A stretch of 42,690 bases of DNA from Clostridium sp. UBA2485 (GTDB taxonomy: Bacteria > Bacillota > Clostridia > Clostridiales > Clostridiaceae), in the NCBI RefSeq assembly GCF_002341865.1, contig NZ_DDOV01000055.1, positions 44,957 to 87,646 of the forward strand, given 5' to 3'. Positions within the stretch are counted from its first letter, which is position 1. The number at the start of each line of letters is the position of its first letter. Shown piece after piece: positions 1 to 8,952 of the stretch. The position numbers and the translations under genes are program-made. The notes below the pieces were generated by a model. It saw only the letters and a list, made by a program, of their open reading frames with translations. It had not been told where the DNA came from and made no database searches.

Positions 1-1262
1 CTTATTAACGGAGAAAAACCTGCTAAATCGGTAAAACTACCATGATCAGTGTTTGGTAAAACAATAGTGTAGACGCCTGGTTTTTTAATGGTTTGATTTC
101 TCTTATAAGATTCAGCAAAAAGTTCATCTCTATTTCCAACCTCGGCTTTATTTGCTTCTTCCATGTTACGGATTGAATCAGATGCATTAATTAACATATA
201 TGGTTTTTCGGGACCTTTATCAGGTATTGCTTCTCCGTATAAACCGCCATCCATATCAATAGCTGCTTTAATTCTCTTGTCTTTAATTAAAACTTGAGTT
301 GAAGTTGCTCCACCAAATGAATGACCCAACATCCCAATCTTATTAAAGTCTACCATTTTGGCTATAGTTTTAAGTTTTTCATCATTAGTACCTTTTTCTA
401 CCTCATCTAAAACAAAAGAGGCATCACTTTCCCAGATTTTAATTTCAGAATTAAGGAATTCTAAATCAGTTTCTCTTGGTCTAAAGGGAACAGGTTCTTT
501 TCCTGGGAATAGTGAAGTTGCTGCATCTCCTGTATAGTTTATTGCAACCACAACATAACCATGACTAACCATTTCTTCTATTTGGAAGGTATTTTGGCGA
601 TTGTATAAACTCATGCCATGAGAAAATAGAAGTAATGGAAATTTCTCTTTTTCATTTAAAGGTTTAGCATCTTTAAATGAATGTGTTTTAATTAGACCTA
701 AATGTGAAGTAATGAAAGATTGCATTGTTTGAGTAGCCGAAAGTGCTTCACGTAAAGATGTAATATTATCTGAATATGGAGCCTTTTGTTTATTCTCACT
801 ATTTGCTGGATAATAAACTTGGACCATCAATTCACGATAAGGGTTATCGTTATACTCGTATTCCTCTTTACGACTTTTATCTATTAAGTGAAAAGAAGTT
901 GTCCCAACTTTATATTCGCCAGTTGGTTTAGGGAATTTTATAACAGGAAAAAGCGTTGGTAAACTAACAACAATCGCTATAACTAACAGATAAGAAGCAA
1001 TTTTAAAAACTTTAAAGATAGTTTTTTTCGAAACACTCTTCTCCTTAGGTTTAATAAAAACTAACAGAATACAACATAAAGTTATTAAATAAGCTGGTAT
1101 CATCTGCCAACGAGCACCTTCAATTAAAAGATGGGTAAACATTAATCCACCGCTTATTACTAATAAGCTATAATTTTTTTTGGTTGCACCTTTTTCCTTA
1201 AAGATTAAAAGAAACAACACTATTAGTTGAACTAAGACATATGTTCCTTCGATAATACGCAT
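1..1262 (-). CDS. membrane-anchored alpha/beta hydrolase, PAF-acetylhydrolase/dienelactone-hydrolase-like (3' end outside window)
   Basis: The reading frame is open from an ATG at 1262-1260 to the window edge, giving about 420 residues with the C-terminus missing. Residues 5-20, 31-45, 52-70 and 84-103 are hydrophobic and look like membrane helices, so the catalytic domain should lie outside or on the membrane face. The domain shows LLFSHGMS (oxyanion region, near 211), the nucleophile elbow GHSFGG with Ser about 315, an acid candidate in DMDGG, and NTDHG carrying the likely catalytic His. This layout fits the PAF-acetylhydrolase II / dienelactone hydrolase group of esterases. The substrate is unknown. 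The gene follows the TetR gene on the same strand and has its own TetR-type operator at 1285-1300, so it is probably the main target of that repressor. Confidence 0.8.
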   Translation of the reverse strand, partial: MRIIEGTYVLVQLIVLFLLIFKEKGATKKNYSLLVISGGLMFTHLLIEGARWQMIPAYLITLCCILLVFIKPKEKSVSKKTIFKVFKIASYLLVIAIVVSLPTLFPVIKFPKPTGEYKVGTTSFHLIDKSRKEEYEYNDNPYRELMVQVYYPANSENKQKAPYSDNITSLREALSATQTMQSFITSHLGLIKTHSFKDAKPLNEKEKFPLLLFSHGMSLYNRQNTFQIEEMVSHGYVVVAINYTGDAATSLFPGKEPVPFRPRETDLEFLNSEIKIWESDASFVLDEVEKGTNDEKLKTIAKMVDFNKIGMLGHSFGGATSTQVLIKDKRIKAAIDMDGGLYGEAIPDKGPEKPYMLINASDSIRNMEEANKAEVGNRDELFAESYKRNQTIKKPGVYTIVLPNTDHGSFTDLAGFSPLI

Positions 1263-1284
1263 TTTTTTCACTCCTTAACTTTAG

Positions 1285-1300
1285 ATACATTCAAATGTAT
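1285..1300. promoter_or_regulatory. candidate TetR operator upstream of the hydrolase
   Basis: ATACATT-CA-AATGTAT is a perfect 7-bp inverted repeat with a 2-bp centre. Almost the same sequence lies upstream of the tetR start at 2007-2022. It sits 22 bases before the hydrolase ATG. Two near-identical palindromes flanking a TetR gene are the usual signature of its own operators. That the TetR protein binds here is inferred. Confidence 0.65.
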
Positions 1301-1335
1301 GTATATCTTTAAAAAAATAAAACTATTTTGTAGTT

Positions 1336-1989
1336 TTATTTTTTACTTGAATCTTGAATACTGTCATAGTACTTTTCAAAAGTAACTCGTACTTCATCAT
1401 TGACAAATGGTATGCCAATTCCTGAAAGAATTAAGTTAATATGTTCGATTTTTTGCATGTACTCTTCCTTAGAAACCTGGAAAATACTTGGATTAGTCCA
1501 GAGATTTAAAAGTAAAGTAAAGGTTTCTGCTGCTTGTTTTGGATAGGCCACTTTCATAGATCCATCTCGATTCCCAGCTAAAATAAGTTTTAAAATATCT
1601 GGAGCAATTACATGAACGCCATCATTTACCATACACAAAATAAACTCAGGAGAATTTATCATGTGAGGGATCCTTATAATCTTACCATGCTCTACATGAT
1701 TATTAAGTGAAAAGGAAAGGCCTTTTCTTAAACGCTCAATTGCAGTCAAATTCTCACTTTTTTGTTGATTTTCAAATGACTTATTCTCTGAAAAAAACTC
1801 AGCAGTTACGGCATCAATTAAATCAGCTTTTGATTTGAAATGATGATAAAATGCTCCTCTAGTAATGTCGCCTACATCATCTACGATGTCTTGAATTGTA
1901 ACATTGTCCCACCCGTTGATTGTGAATAAACGGACAGCTGATTCCAAGATGTTGAACCTAGTAATTTCTGGATATTTATTCCGAGCCAT
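1336..1989 (-). CDS. TetR/AcrR-family transcriptional repressor
   Basis: The 217-residue protein has a classic TetR N-terminal helix-turn-helix at about residues 11-57 (ESAVRLFTINGWDNVTIQDI followed by RGAFYHHFKSKADL). The remainder is a ligand-binding domain that cannot be assigned from sequence. The ATG at 1989-1987 is preceded by a strong AGGAGG at about 1996-2001. It lies directly upstream of the membrane hydrolase on the same strand, 73 bases away, and both genes have the palindrome ATACATT-NN-AATGTNT in front. It likely represses itself and the hydrolase, being released by a small molecule related to the hydrolase substrate or a toxic compound. The inducer is unknown. Confidence 0.88.
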   Translation of the reverse strand: MARNKYPEITRFNILESAVRLFTINGWDNVTIQDIVDDVGDITRGAFYHHFKSKADLIDAVTAEFFSENKSFENQQKSENLTAIERLRKGLSFSLNNHVEHGKIIRIPHMINSPEFILCMVNDGVHVIAPDILKLILAGNRDGSMKVAYPKQAAETFTLLLNLWTNPSIFQVSKEEYMQKIEHINLILSGIGIPFVNDEVRVTFEKYYDSIQDSSKK

Positions 1990-2006
1990 TTAAAATCCTC
2001 CTATAC

Positions 2007-2022
2007 ATACATTTGAATGTTT
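2007..2022. promoter_or_regulatory. candidate TetR operator upstream of tetR
   Basis: ATACATT-TG-AATGTTT is a 7-bp inverted repeat with one mismatch and a 2-bp centre. It overlaps the region just upstream of the tetR ribosome-binding site and matches the operator at 1285-1300 in the other orientation. This suggests autorepression. Confidence 0.6.
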
Positions 2023-2167
2023 CTTTATCTTACTTCTCTTAAGATAAACTGTCAAGCCTTTATTCTCAAAAAAATAATTAAAGTTAAATTTCTTATATAG
2101 ACAAAGAGGGTGAGGCATAGGTAGATAGTTAGATTTTATTTATATACCGCTTTTAAATTTTGACTAC

Positions 2168-2306
2168 ACAAAAATAGCACACCTTGACATGATTAAAGCG
2201 ACGAAACTAAACCATAAAAGGAGTGCTATTTATGTATTTAAATTGTAACATGGGTGAAATAAATTTGCCATCAGAATTAGATTATTACATTACCAAAAGT
2301 ACTTAA
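2168..2306 (+). pseudogene. remnant of a transposase 5' end (insertion-sequence scrap)
   Basis: A well-formed start region (TTGACA at 2184-2189, AAAAGGAG at 2216-2223, ATG at 2232) leads into only 24 codons, MYLNCNMGEINLPSELDYYI and then a stop at 2304-2306. The LPSELDYYI segment resembles the opening of IS1182/DUF772-type transposases, and the leader looks like an IS end. The frame runs into the antisense 3' end of the LysR gene, so the rest of the element appears lost and the junction lies near 2280. The family assignment is tentative. Confidence 0.35.
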
Positions 2307-3149
2307 GAAATTCTTCGCAGCAGATGAAAGATAGCCATTTTTCATCCATATTGCAGCTATTTGAGTACATAAAGAACTGTTATCAATTTCTTTATATAAT
2401 AAATTTGACGAACCTATAAGCTTAAGTGCTGATTTTGGAACAATAGCTATACCAAGACCAGCATTTGCCCACAATAAAGTAGTTCGTGCATCATCATTTT
2501 TACAAAAAACTTTAGGTTTAAAACCCAATTTATGACATTCCTCTAAGATTAATTTCTCAAATCGTCTATATATTATTAAAGGCTTATCCATTAAGGCTTT
2601 TATATCAATAGTTTTATTATTATCCCAATTTAAGTTTTCTACCATGGCGGCAACCATTGGTTCAGAAGATAAATAAATATGGTTTATATCTGCAGTATTA
2701 AAAGGTGTACGAACAATTGCAATTTCAATTATACCTCTATTTAGTATTTCTAATAATTCATAAGTATTTCCCTCATGAATTTCAAAATTTATAAATGGAT
2801 ATTTATCGTGAAAGGTAGCTAATCTGTTAGTTAATAATGAAGCACCAGAAGAAGACACTGTTCCTATAGATAGGGTTCCTTGAGTACCTTTTTTAAAATC
2901 CTTTAATTCATCTATAGTTGTTTCTGTTAAATCTAATATTTGTTTTGCGCGATTATAAAGCATAAGTCCTGCATCTGTTAATTTAATATTACGACTTCCT
3001 CTTTCAACAAGTTTTACTCCCAATTCATTTTCAAGATTTTTCAATTGATAACTTAAAGGGGGCTGAGCAATATTAAGTTTTTTTGCAGCACTAGTTATTT
3101 GTCCTTCTTCTGCAATTGTATAAAAATATTTTAATTGCTTTATATCCAT
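2277..3149 (-). CDS. LysR-family transcriptional regulator
   Basis: The protein is 290 residues when started at the ATG at 3149-3147, which places MDIKQLKYFYTIAEEGQITS at the N-terminus, exactly the usual LysR start. The frame stays open 126 bases further upstream, but that stretch has no family resemblance. The winged helix-turn-helix covers residues 1-60 (AAKKLNIAQPPLSYQLKNLE), followed by a periplasmic-binding-like effector domain from about 88. Length is normal for the family. It is divergent from the ABC exporter operon starting at 3414, its probable target. A TATATA-GCC-TATATA dyad at 3176-3190 is a weak candidate site. The effector is unknown. Its stop codon abuts an insertion-sequence scrap. 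Confidence 0.88.
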   Translation of the reverse strand: MDIKQLKYFYTIAEEGQITSAAKKLNIAQPPLSYQLKNLENELGVKLVERGSRNIKLTDAGLMLYNRAKQILDLTETTIDELKDFKKGTQGTLSIGTVSSSGASLLTNRLATFHDKYPFINFEIHEGNTYELLEILNRGIIEIAIVRTPFNTADINHIYLSSEPMVAAMVENLNWDNNKTIDIKALMDKPLIIYRRFEKLILEECHKLGFKPKVFCKNDDARTTLLWANAGLGIAIVPKSALKLIGSSNLLYKEIDNSSLCTQIAAIWMKNGYLSSAAKNFLSTFGNVII

Positions 3150-3269
3150 AATATCCACTTCCCATATAAAAATTGTATATAGCCTATATATATTATGTAT
3201 TTTTAATATATATCTATGCTTGATATAATAATAGGATAAATATAAAAATAATTCAATATAAATTATATT

Positions 3270-3396
3270 AAGCATCTTGAAAAGCAGTAAGTTAGTATGT
3301 TAGTGTATTTTCTATTGCAATAATCTACCACAATTATCTATAATTAACTGTGAGCAAATTCTAGGGAATTATATAATATAAATTTTTTAGATGCTT
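3270..3396. repeat. MITE-like inverted-repeat element, degenerate copy
   Basis: The 127-bp segment begins AAGCATCT and ends AGATGCTT. Its left end shares AGCATCTT-N-AAAA and TATGTTAGTNTATTT with the element at 32505-32661, and its right end shares a T-run followed by AGATGC. No coding capacity is seen. It occupies most of the LysR/ABC-transporter intergenic region, so it may supply or disrupt promoter sequence. Confidence 0.55.
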
Positions 3397-3413
3397 TATA
3401 AGGAGGTCAAAAT

Positions 3414-5162
3414 TTGTTTAAATTATTTAGATTTATTAAGCCCTATAAAAAACAAGTTATTTTAGGACCGATTTTTAAATTGTTAGAAGCTATATTCGAA
3501 ATATCAATACCTACAATTATGATTTTAATTGTAGACAAGGGGATAAAAATTGGGAGTACATCGTATATACTGAAAATAGGAGGTATAATGTTTCTCATGG
3601 CTACATTGGGAGTTATATCTTCTTTTACTTGTCAATATTTTGCGTCTATAGCATCCCAAGGTTTTGGAACGATTTTAAGAGATGAACTATTTAAGAAAAT
3701 AGGTGCTTTATCTTATAATGAACTAGATGAATTTGGTACAGCTTCACTAATTAATCGTGTAATAAACGATGTAAATCAGCTTCAATTAGCCTTAGCAATG
3801 TTTATTCGTCTTGCTATAAGAGTTCCTTTCTTATGTATTGGTGGAATTATAATGGTAATGTTTTTAGATGTTAAGCTTTCAACAATAATGTATTTATCTA
3901 TTCCTATATTTGCTTTTGTTTTATATATGATAATGAATAAATCCCTACCATTATATAAAACAGTTCAGAAGAAATTAGATAAATTAGCATTGATATTAAG
4001 AGAGAATCTATCTGGAGTAAGAGTTGTAAGGGCATTTTCAAGAATGGAATATGAAAAGGTGAGATTTGAAAGTGCAAATGAAGATCAAACAAATACTTCA
4101 ATTAAAGTAGGTAAGATCTCAGCTTTAATGAGTCCAATTACAAGTATAATAATGAATTTTTCAATTTTATTTATATTATGGTTTGGAGGCGTTAGAGTAA
4201 ATAACGGTGCTATTACAACAGGAAAGATTATAGCTTATATAAATTATACAACTTTAATTTTATCAGCACTTATTATTGTTGCTAATCTCATCATAATATT
4301 TACTAAAGCTGCTGCAAGTGCTTCACGTGTAAATGAAATATTCGATACAAATCCAAGTATAGAATATAATGACGTTTTACTAAGGGATAGAAAGTCAGAT
4401 GAAAATGTTAGTTTAATAAAATTTGAAAATGTATCTTTTGCATATAAAAGTTCAAAGGAATATTCTATAAGCAATGTTTCCTTTGAAATAGAATCAGGAC
4501 AAACTGTTGGAATAATTGGAGGTACTGGTTCTGGTAAAACAACGCTTATAAATTTAATTCCAAGACTGTATGACGTTAGTGAAGGAAAAGTTTTAATTAA
4601 TGGAATTGACGTTAGGGAATATTCTAAAGAAGAACTTGGAGAGAAAATAGGGGTGGTACCACAGAAGGCAATTTTATTTTCAGGAACGGTTTCGGAAAAT
4701 ATAAGATGGGGAAAAGAAAACGCAAGTATAGAGGAGGTTAAAAAAGCAGCTGAAATTAGTAAGGCTGCAGAATTTATTGAAAAGCTTCCACTAAAATATG
4801 AAACCAATATATCTCAAGGAGGAGTTAATCTTTCAGGAGGGCAGAAGCAAAGACTTACCATAGCAAGGGCTCTTGTAGGTAACCCAGAAATATTAATTAT
4901 GGATGATAGTTTAAGTGCATTGGATTATGCCACTGATGCAGCACTTAGAAGTGATCTTAAAAAGAATACAAAAGGTATGACTGTTATTATGGTTAGTCAA
5001 AGAGTGAGCACAATAAAAGCTGCAGATAAAATAATAGTCTTAGATGATGGAACAGTTTCAGGTGTTGGAAATCATGAAGAATTGATTAGTAATTGCGGTG
5101 TATATAAAGAGATATGTAATTCTCAACTTTCAAAGGAGAGTGATGAAGTTGAAAAAGAATAG
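3414..5162 (+). CDS. ABC exporter half-transporter with degenerate ATP site (subunit 1 of a heterodimer)
   Basis: The 582-residue protein starts at TTG 3414, seven bases after a perfect AAGGAGG. Residues 1-305 form a six-helix exporter transmembrane domain and 335-570 the ATPase. The ATPase has Walker A GGTGSGKTT (369-377), signature LSGGQ (473-477) and Walker B ILIMDD. The catalytic Glu is replaced by Asp498, and the switch His by Gln529 (VSQRVST). These changes mark the non-hydrolysing partner of heterodimeric exporters such as BmrC/BmrD and TM287/288. The next gene overlaps by 20 bases and supplies the complementary changes. The substrate is unknown; multidrug or peptide export is typical. 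The divergent LysR gene may regulate it. Confidence 0.9.
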   Translation: MFKLFRFIKPYKKQVILGPIFKLLEAIFEISIPTIMILIVDKGIKIGSTSYILKIGGIMFLMATLGVISSFTCQYFASIASQGFGTILRDELFKKIGALSYNELDEFGTASLINRVINDVNQLQLALAMFIRLAIRVPFLCIGGIIMVMFLDVKLSTIMYLSIPIFAFVLYMIMNKSLPLYKTVQKKLDKLALILRENLSGVRVVRAFSRMEYEKVRFESANEDQTNTSIKVGKISALMSPITSIIMNFSILFILWFGGVRVNNGAITTGKIIAYINYTTLILSALIIVANLIIIFTKAAASASRVNEIFDTNPSIEYNDVLLRDRKSDENVSLIKFENVSFAYKSSKEYSISNVSFEIESGQTVGIIGGTGSGKTTLINLIPRLYDVSEGKVLINGIDVREYSKEELGEKIGVVPQKAILFSGTVSENIRWGKENASIEEVKKAAEISKAAEFIEKLPLKYETNISQGGVNLSGGQKQRLTIARALVGNPEILIMDDSLSALDYATDAALRSDLKKNTKGMTVIMVSQRVSTIKAADKIIVLDDGTVSGVGNHEELISNCGVYKEICNSQLSKESDEVEKE

Positions 5163-6897
5163 TTTATTTAGATTATTTAAGTATATTGGAAATCATAAAA
5201 TATACATGGGTATATCTCTTATATGTGCACTTATTAGTAATATTTTAATGGCATTTATTCCTTTTATTGTAGGAAAGGGAATAGACAAAATTGTAGGAAA
5301 AGGAACAGTGGATTTTGATAATTTGCTAAAAATAATAATTATTTTAGCAGTGGTATATTTAATTAGTTCATTATTTATGTGGATATTTACAGTTATAGCA
5401 AATATCATAGCTTTTAAAACTGTTAAAGATATAAGGAATGAAGCTTTTGATAAGATTAGTACTCTTCCACTTAAATATTTTGATAAAAATGCACATGGAG
5501 ATATAATGAGTAGACTCACAAATGATATTGAGGCTATTTCCGATGGATTACTTCAAGGTATAACTCAATTTTATCCTGGAATTGTAACTATAATAAGTTC
5601 TCTTGTATTGATGTTTGCTTTAAGTGTAAAAATAACTTTAGTTATATTACTTATGACTCCATTATGTTTTGTAATAGCTTCCTTCATTACAAATAGATCA
5701 AATAAAATGTTTAAAGAACAACAAAAAACTGTAGGGGAATTAAATGGATATATTGAAGAAATCATAGGCAATCAAAAGGTAGTTAAAGTTTTTGGTTATG
5801 AAAAACGTTCAGAAGAAAAATTTAAGAAGATTAATAGAAGACTTTATAAATGTGGTCAACAGGCACAATTCTATTCATCACTTACAAACCCATCAACTAG
5901 ATTTGTTAATAATATTATTTATGTATTAGTTGGAGTAATTGGTGGCTTACTGTCAGTTTTAGGTGGTCTTAGTGTAGGAACAATATCAAGTTTTTTAACC
6001 TATTCAACACAATTTTCACAACCTATAAACAATATAACTAGTGTTGCAACACAGCTTCAAGCAGCACTTGCATCTTGTGAGAGGGTATTTTCAATAATAG
6101 ATGAAACACCAGAACCAACAGATTTAGAAAATACTAAAAAGATTACAAATTGTGAGGGAAATATAACTTTTGATAATGTATCCTTTTCTTATGTAAAAGA
6201 GGTACCTTTAATTAATGATTTTAATGCAGAAATAAGAAAGGGGAGCACTATTGCTATCGTTGGACCTACAGGTGCAGGAAAAACTACTATGGTTAATTTG
6301 CTTATGAGATTTTATGATATAAACAAGGGTAAGATCTTAATTGATGGAATAGATATATATGAAATTAAAAGAAATAATCTTAGATCTTTATTTGGAATGG
6401 TTCTTCAAGATACTTGGCTTTTTGAAGGAACAATAAGGGAGAATATTGCCTATGGAAAGCAGGAGGCAACTGAAAGTGAAATTGAAAATGCAGCTAAGGC
6501 AGCACATATTCACAGTTTTATAAAAAGACTTCCAGAGGGGTATGATACAGTTATTACAGAGGCAGGAGCAAATCTTTCAGAAGGCCAAAAGCAGCTATTG
6601 ACTATAGCAAGAGTGATGCTTATAGATCCTCCAATGCTTATACTTGACGAGGCAACTAGTAGTGTTGATACAAGAACTGAAATAAAAATACAAAATGCAT
6701 TTCTTTCTATGATGAAAGGTAGAACAAGCTTTGTTATAGCTCACAGGCTTTCCACTATTCGTGATGCTGATTTAATCTTAGTAATGAAGGATGGTGAGAT
6801 AATCGAAAGAGGAAGCCATGAAGAACTAATAAATAGGGGAGGTTTTTATACCAAGCTCTATAAAAGCCAATTTAAAAATGCTACTGATGTAATTTAA
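5143..6897 (+). CDS. ABC exporter half-transporter, catalytic subunit (subunit 2 of a heterodimer)
   Basis: The 584-residue protein is started at ATG 5143, which has AAGGAGAG ten bases upstream; a longer open frame from 5098 has no such site. It overlaps the preceding gene by 20 bases, so the two are probably coupled. The transmembrane domain spans about 1-310. The ATPase has Walker A GPTGAGKTT (374-382), signature LSEGQ (478-482) rather than LSGGQ, Walker B LILDE with Glu503, and switch His534 (IAHRLST). Its altered signature faces the degenerate Walker B of subunit 1, while its own intact Walker B pairs with the intact signature of subunit 1. The pair therefore has one working and one dead ATP site. 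Confidence 0.92.
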   Translation: MKLKKNSLFRLFKYIGNHKIYMGISLICALISNILMAFIPFIVGKGIDKIVGKGTVDFDNLLKIIIILAVVYLISSLFMWIFTVIANIIAFKTVKDIRNEAFDKISTLPLKYFDKNAHGDIMSRLTNDIEAISDGLLQGITQFYPGIVTIISSLVLMFALSVKITLVILLMTPLCFVIASFITNRSNKMFKEQQKTVGELNGYIEEIIGNQKVVKVFGYEKRSEEKFKKINRRLYKCGQQAQFYSSLTNPSTRFVNNIIYVLVGVIGGLLSVLGGLSVGTISSFLTYSTQFSQPINNITSVATQLQAALASCERVFSIIDETPEPTDLENTKKITNCEGNITFDNVSFSYVKEVPLINDFNAEIRKGSTIAIVGPTGAGKTTMVNLLMRFYDINKGKILIDGIDIYEIKRNNLRSLFGMVLQDTWLFEGTIRENIAYGKQEATESEIENAAKAAHIHSFIKRLPEGYDTVITEAGANLSEGQKQLLTIARVMLIDPPMLILDEATSSVDTRTEIKIQNAFLSMMKGRTSFVIAHRLSTIRDADLILVMKDGEIIERGSHEELINRGGFYTKLYKSQFKNATDVI

Positions 6898-6920
6898 AAT
6901 TTTAGGATAGTTTATATATT

Positions 6921-6962
6921 AAAAGGTATGAAATTTACTTATTTAAATTTCATACCTTTTTT
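6921..6962. terminator. bidirectional rho-independent terminator between ABC and MATE genes
   Basis: A perfect 17-bp stem (6921-6937 with 6944-6960) encloses a 6-base loop. It begins with AAAA and ends in a T-run, so it can work on both strands. It lies 23 bases after the ABC exporter stop and before the convergent MATE gene. Confidence 0.85.
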
Positions 6963-7018
6963 ATTTGCTACTATTAAATTTTATGGGAGTTTCATAAAAA
7001 GTTCTATTAAATTTTATT

Positions 7019-8380
7019 TTATTTTGAAATATTCAATTCTTTTAAATCTACTCTATCTAACTTTTTAAATTCTACAGCTAAAAGAACAAGGCAGTATAAG
7101 AATACTATTACGTCTGTAACTGTAGAAGCTATCCATGTTCCTTTAATTCCAACAACTCTAGTAAGAACTATAGCTATAGGCATGAAAAGTACTACTTGTT
7201 TTAAAAGAGTTATTATTGCAGATTTTCCACCTTTGCCTATTGATTGGAAGAATGTCATGCACATAACTATAACACCTGATACTGGGAAGGCTAAAAACAT
7301 AAGTCTAAATAAATTGTAGCCACTTTCTATTAAAGCTTTATCATTAAGGAACAAGCTTAAAACAATCTTAGGTTTAATCATATAGAAACCCCATAATATT
7401 CCGATGAATATTACAGAAGCTACACTAAAGATTTTAACCGCTTCTTTAACACGATCATATTTTTTTGCACCAAAGTTCATGCCTACTATAGGCTGAAGCC
7501 CTTGTCCTATTCCCCATATAGGTATAAATGTAAACATTAAAATTCTAAGGGCCACACCCATTAATACTACTTGTTCATCTCCACCATATATTGATACAAG
7601 CTTATATAATGCAGTTTGTTGTATTAGGTACATAAGTTGCATCATAGCTGCTGAACCTCCTACGGATAATATCTCTGGTGCTAAATCAGAGGCAAATTTT
7701 AATTTATTAAGTGGAATTATTGATTTATTACGCTTAAAGTATATAAATGTAGTTAGAGCTTGAATCATTTGAGCTATTACTGTAGCTATAGCTGCACCTT
7801 CAATACCTAGACCTAAAGGTTTTATAAATATTGGATCTAAAATAATATTTAATATTGCACCTAATGCCATAATACTCATAGCTTCTTTCATCTTTCCTTC
7901 TCCTCTTATGAGCATATTGGCACTTTGTGAAAAGTTAACAAAGAAGGAGCCTATATATGATATTCTTAAATAGTTTACTCCGAGCTTTAATATTTCCCCT
8001 TTAGCACCTGAAAATCTAAGCAAGTTTTCTGCAAATATACATCCTAATATAGTAACAGACAGTGATAATACTAATACACATATTATTAAATTACCTAAAA
8101 TTTTATTTACTACTTTATCATCCTTAGCTCCAATAGCACGAGATAAAATTGAAGATGAACCAACTCCTACAAGTACAGCAATACAATTGTTTATAAAAGT
8201 ATAGGGAGAAGATATACTTACAGCAGCTAAGGCCGTTTCTCCTACTAATTTTCCAACAAAAATAGCATCACATAAACTATATAAACCTATGACCAACATT
8301 CCTATAATTCCTGGAACAGAAAGTTTTAAAAGTAATTTAAACATATTACCATTAATTAATTCTTCACGATTTTTATTCAT
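7019..8380 (-). CDS. MATE-family efflux transporter (MepA-like)
   Basis: The protein is 453 residues from the ATG at 8380-8378. A second ATG at 8389 would add three residues, but the AAAAGG at about 8391-8396 is properly spaced only for the inner one. The N-terminal LLKLSVPGIIGMLVIGLYSL, then DAIFVGKLVGETALAAVS, is the MATE signature region. About twelve hydrophobic helices follow in two related halves (the second around LILRGEG/SVGGSAAMMQL), as expected for the NorM/MepA fold. These proteins expel cationic drugs in exchange for H+ or Na+. It faces the ABC exporter across a shared terminator. Its regulator is not evident. Confidence 0.9.
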   Translation of the reverse strand: MNKNREELINGNMFKLLLKLSVPGIIGMLVIGLYSLCDAIFVGKLVGETALAAVSISSPYTFINNCIAVLVGVGSSSILSRAIGAKDDKVVNKILGNLIICVLVLSLSVTILGCIFAENLLRFSGAKGEILKLGVNYLRISYIGSFFVNFSQSANMLIRGEGKMKEAMSIMALGAILNIILDPIFIKPLGLGIEGAAIATVIAQMIQALTTFIYFKRNKSIIPLNKLKFASDLAPEILSVGGSAAMMQLMYLIQQTALYKLVSIYGGDEQVVLMGVALRILMFTFIPIWGIGQGLQPIVGMNFGAKKYDRVKEAVKIFSVASVIFIGILWGFYMIKPKIVLSLFLNDKALIESGYNLFRLMFLAFPVSGVIVMCMTFFQSIGKGGKSAIITLLKQVVLFMPIAIVLTRVVGIKGTWIASTVTDVIVFLYCLVLLAVEFKKLDRVDLKELNISK

Positions 8381-8952
8381 AAGTATCATTCCTTTTCTTA
8401 AATTAATTTATATATAATAATTGCAATTTTGATTTTATAAAGTTTTTTTACTCGGTATTTTAATAAAGCTTGGGAATATGACTTAGTATCTATAACCTTA
8501 AATCAGATTTGAAACTTTAAATTTTAAGTGATTATTTATACTGATATTTAAATTATTTCTACCCTCCTTTCAAATAAATAGATAAACTCTCTAAGAAGTT
8601 TAAGAATGATTATCTTTATCAATTATAAGAGAATGTACTATACATTCTCTACTTATATAAGGATTAAAAATAACGGAAAAAGGATTATTCTTATGAAGTG
8701 AATTATTTTTAGAAAAATTGAAGAAGTTTAGAAATATATTTAATGATATGAAGTTATAAATATAATAAAGTATTAGGTACAAGAGTAGCTGACGTTTTCT
8801 TTTATTAAAATTTAAAAGGAAATATATAATGCATGGAAAATATATATTATTAATGATATAGGAAATATTATGGTCTTCAGGGGATAGAGATACATAATAA
8901 TTTTGTAACAACATAATTTAAAGTACTACTAAATAAGGGAGAGGGGGAAAAT
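8381..8952. other. 572-base intergenic region with a perfect palindrome
   Basis: This AT-rich region separates the divergent MATE and hydrolase genes. An open frame on the minus strand (8600-8914) has no ribosome-binding site and low-complexity composition, so no gene is called. The only clear structure is the dyad at 8628-8650, listed separately. A GGGAGAGGGGG stretch just before 8953 is the hydrolase ribosome-binding site. Confidence 0.5.
8628..8650. promoter_or_regulatory. perfect 10-bp inverted repeat, possible operator
   Basis: AGAGAATGTA-CTA-TACATTCTCT is a perfect 10-bp dyad with a 3-base centre. It has no T-run after it, so it is not an obvious terminator. It lies 247 bases upstream of the MATE start and 302 upstream of the hydrolase start. 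It resembles a repressor or MerR-type operator in size, but no cognate regulator is identified. Confidence 0.4.

Noticed and set aside
4244..4807. Minus-strand 187-codon open frame inside the ABC exporter gene
   Set aside because: Fully antisense to a well-conserved gene and without a ribosome-binding site; a shadow of codon bias.
8600..8914. Minus-strand 104-codon open frame
   Set aside because: No ribosome-binding site, low-complexity Ile/Tyr/Asn/Phe composition expected by chance in AT-rich DNA, and no recognisable domain.
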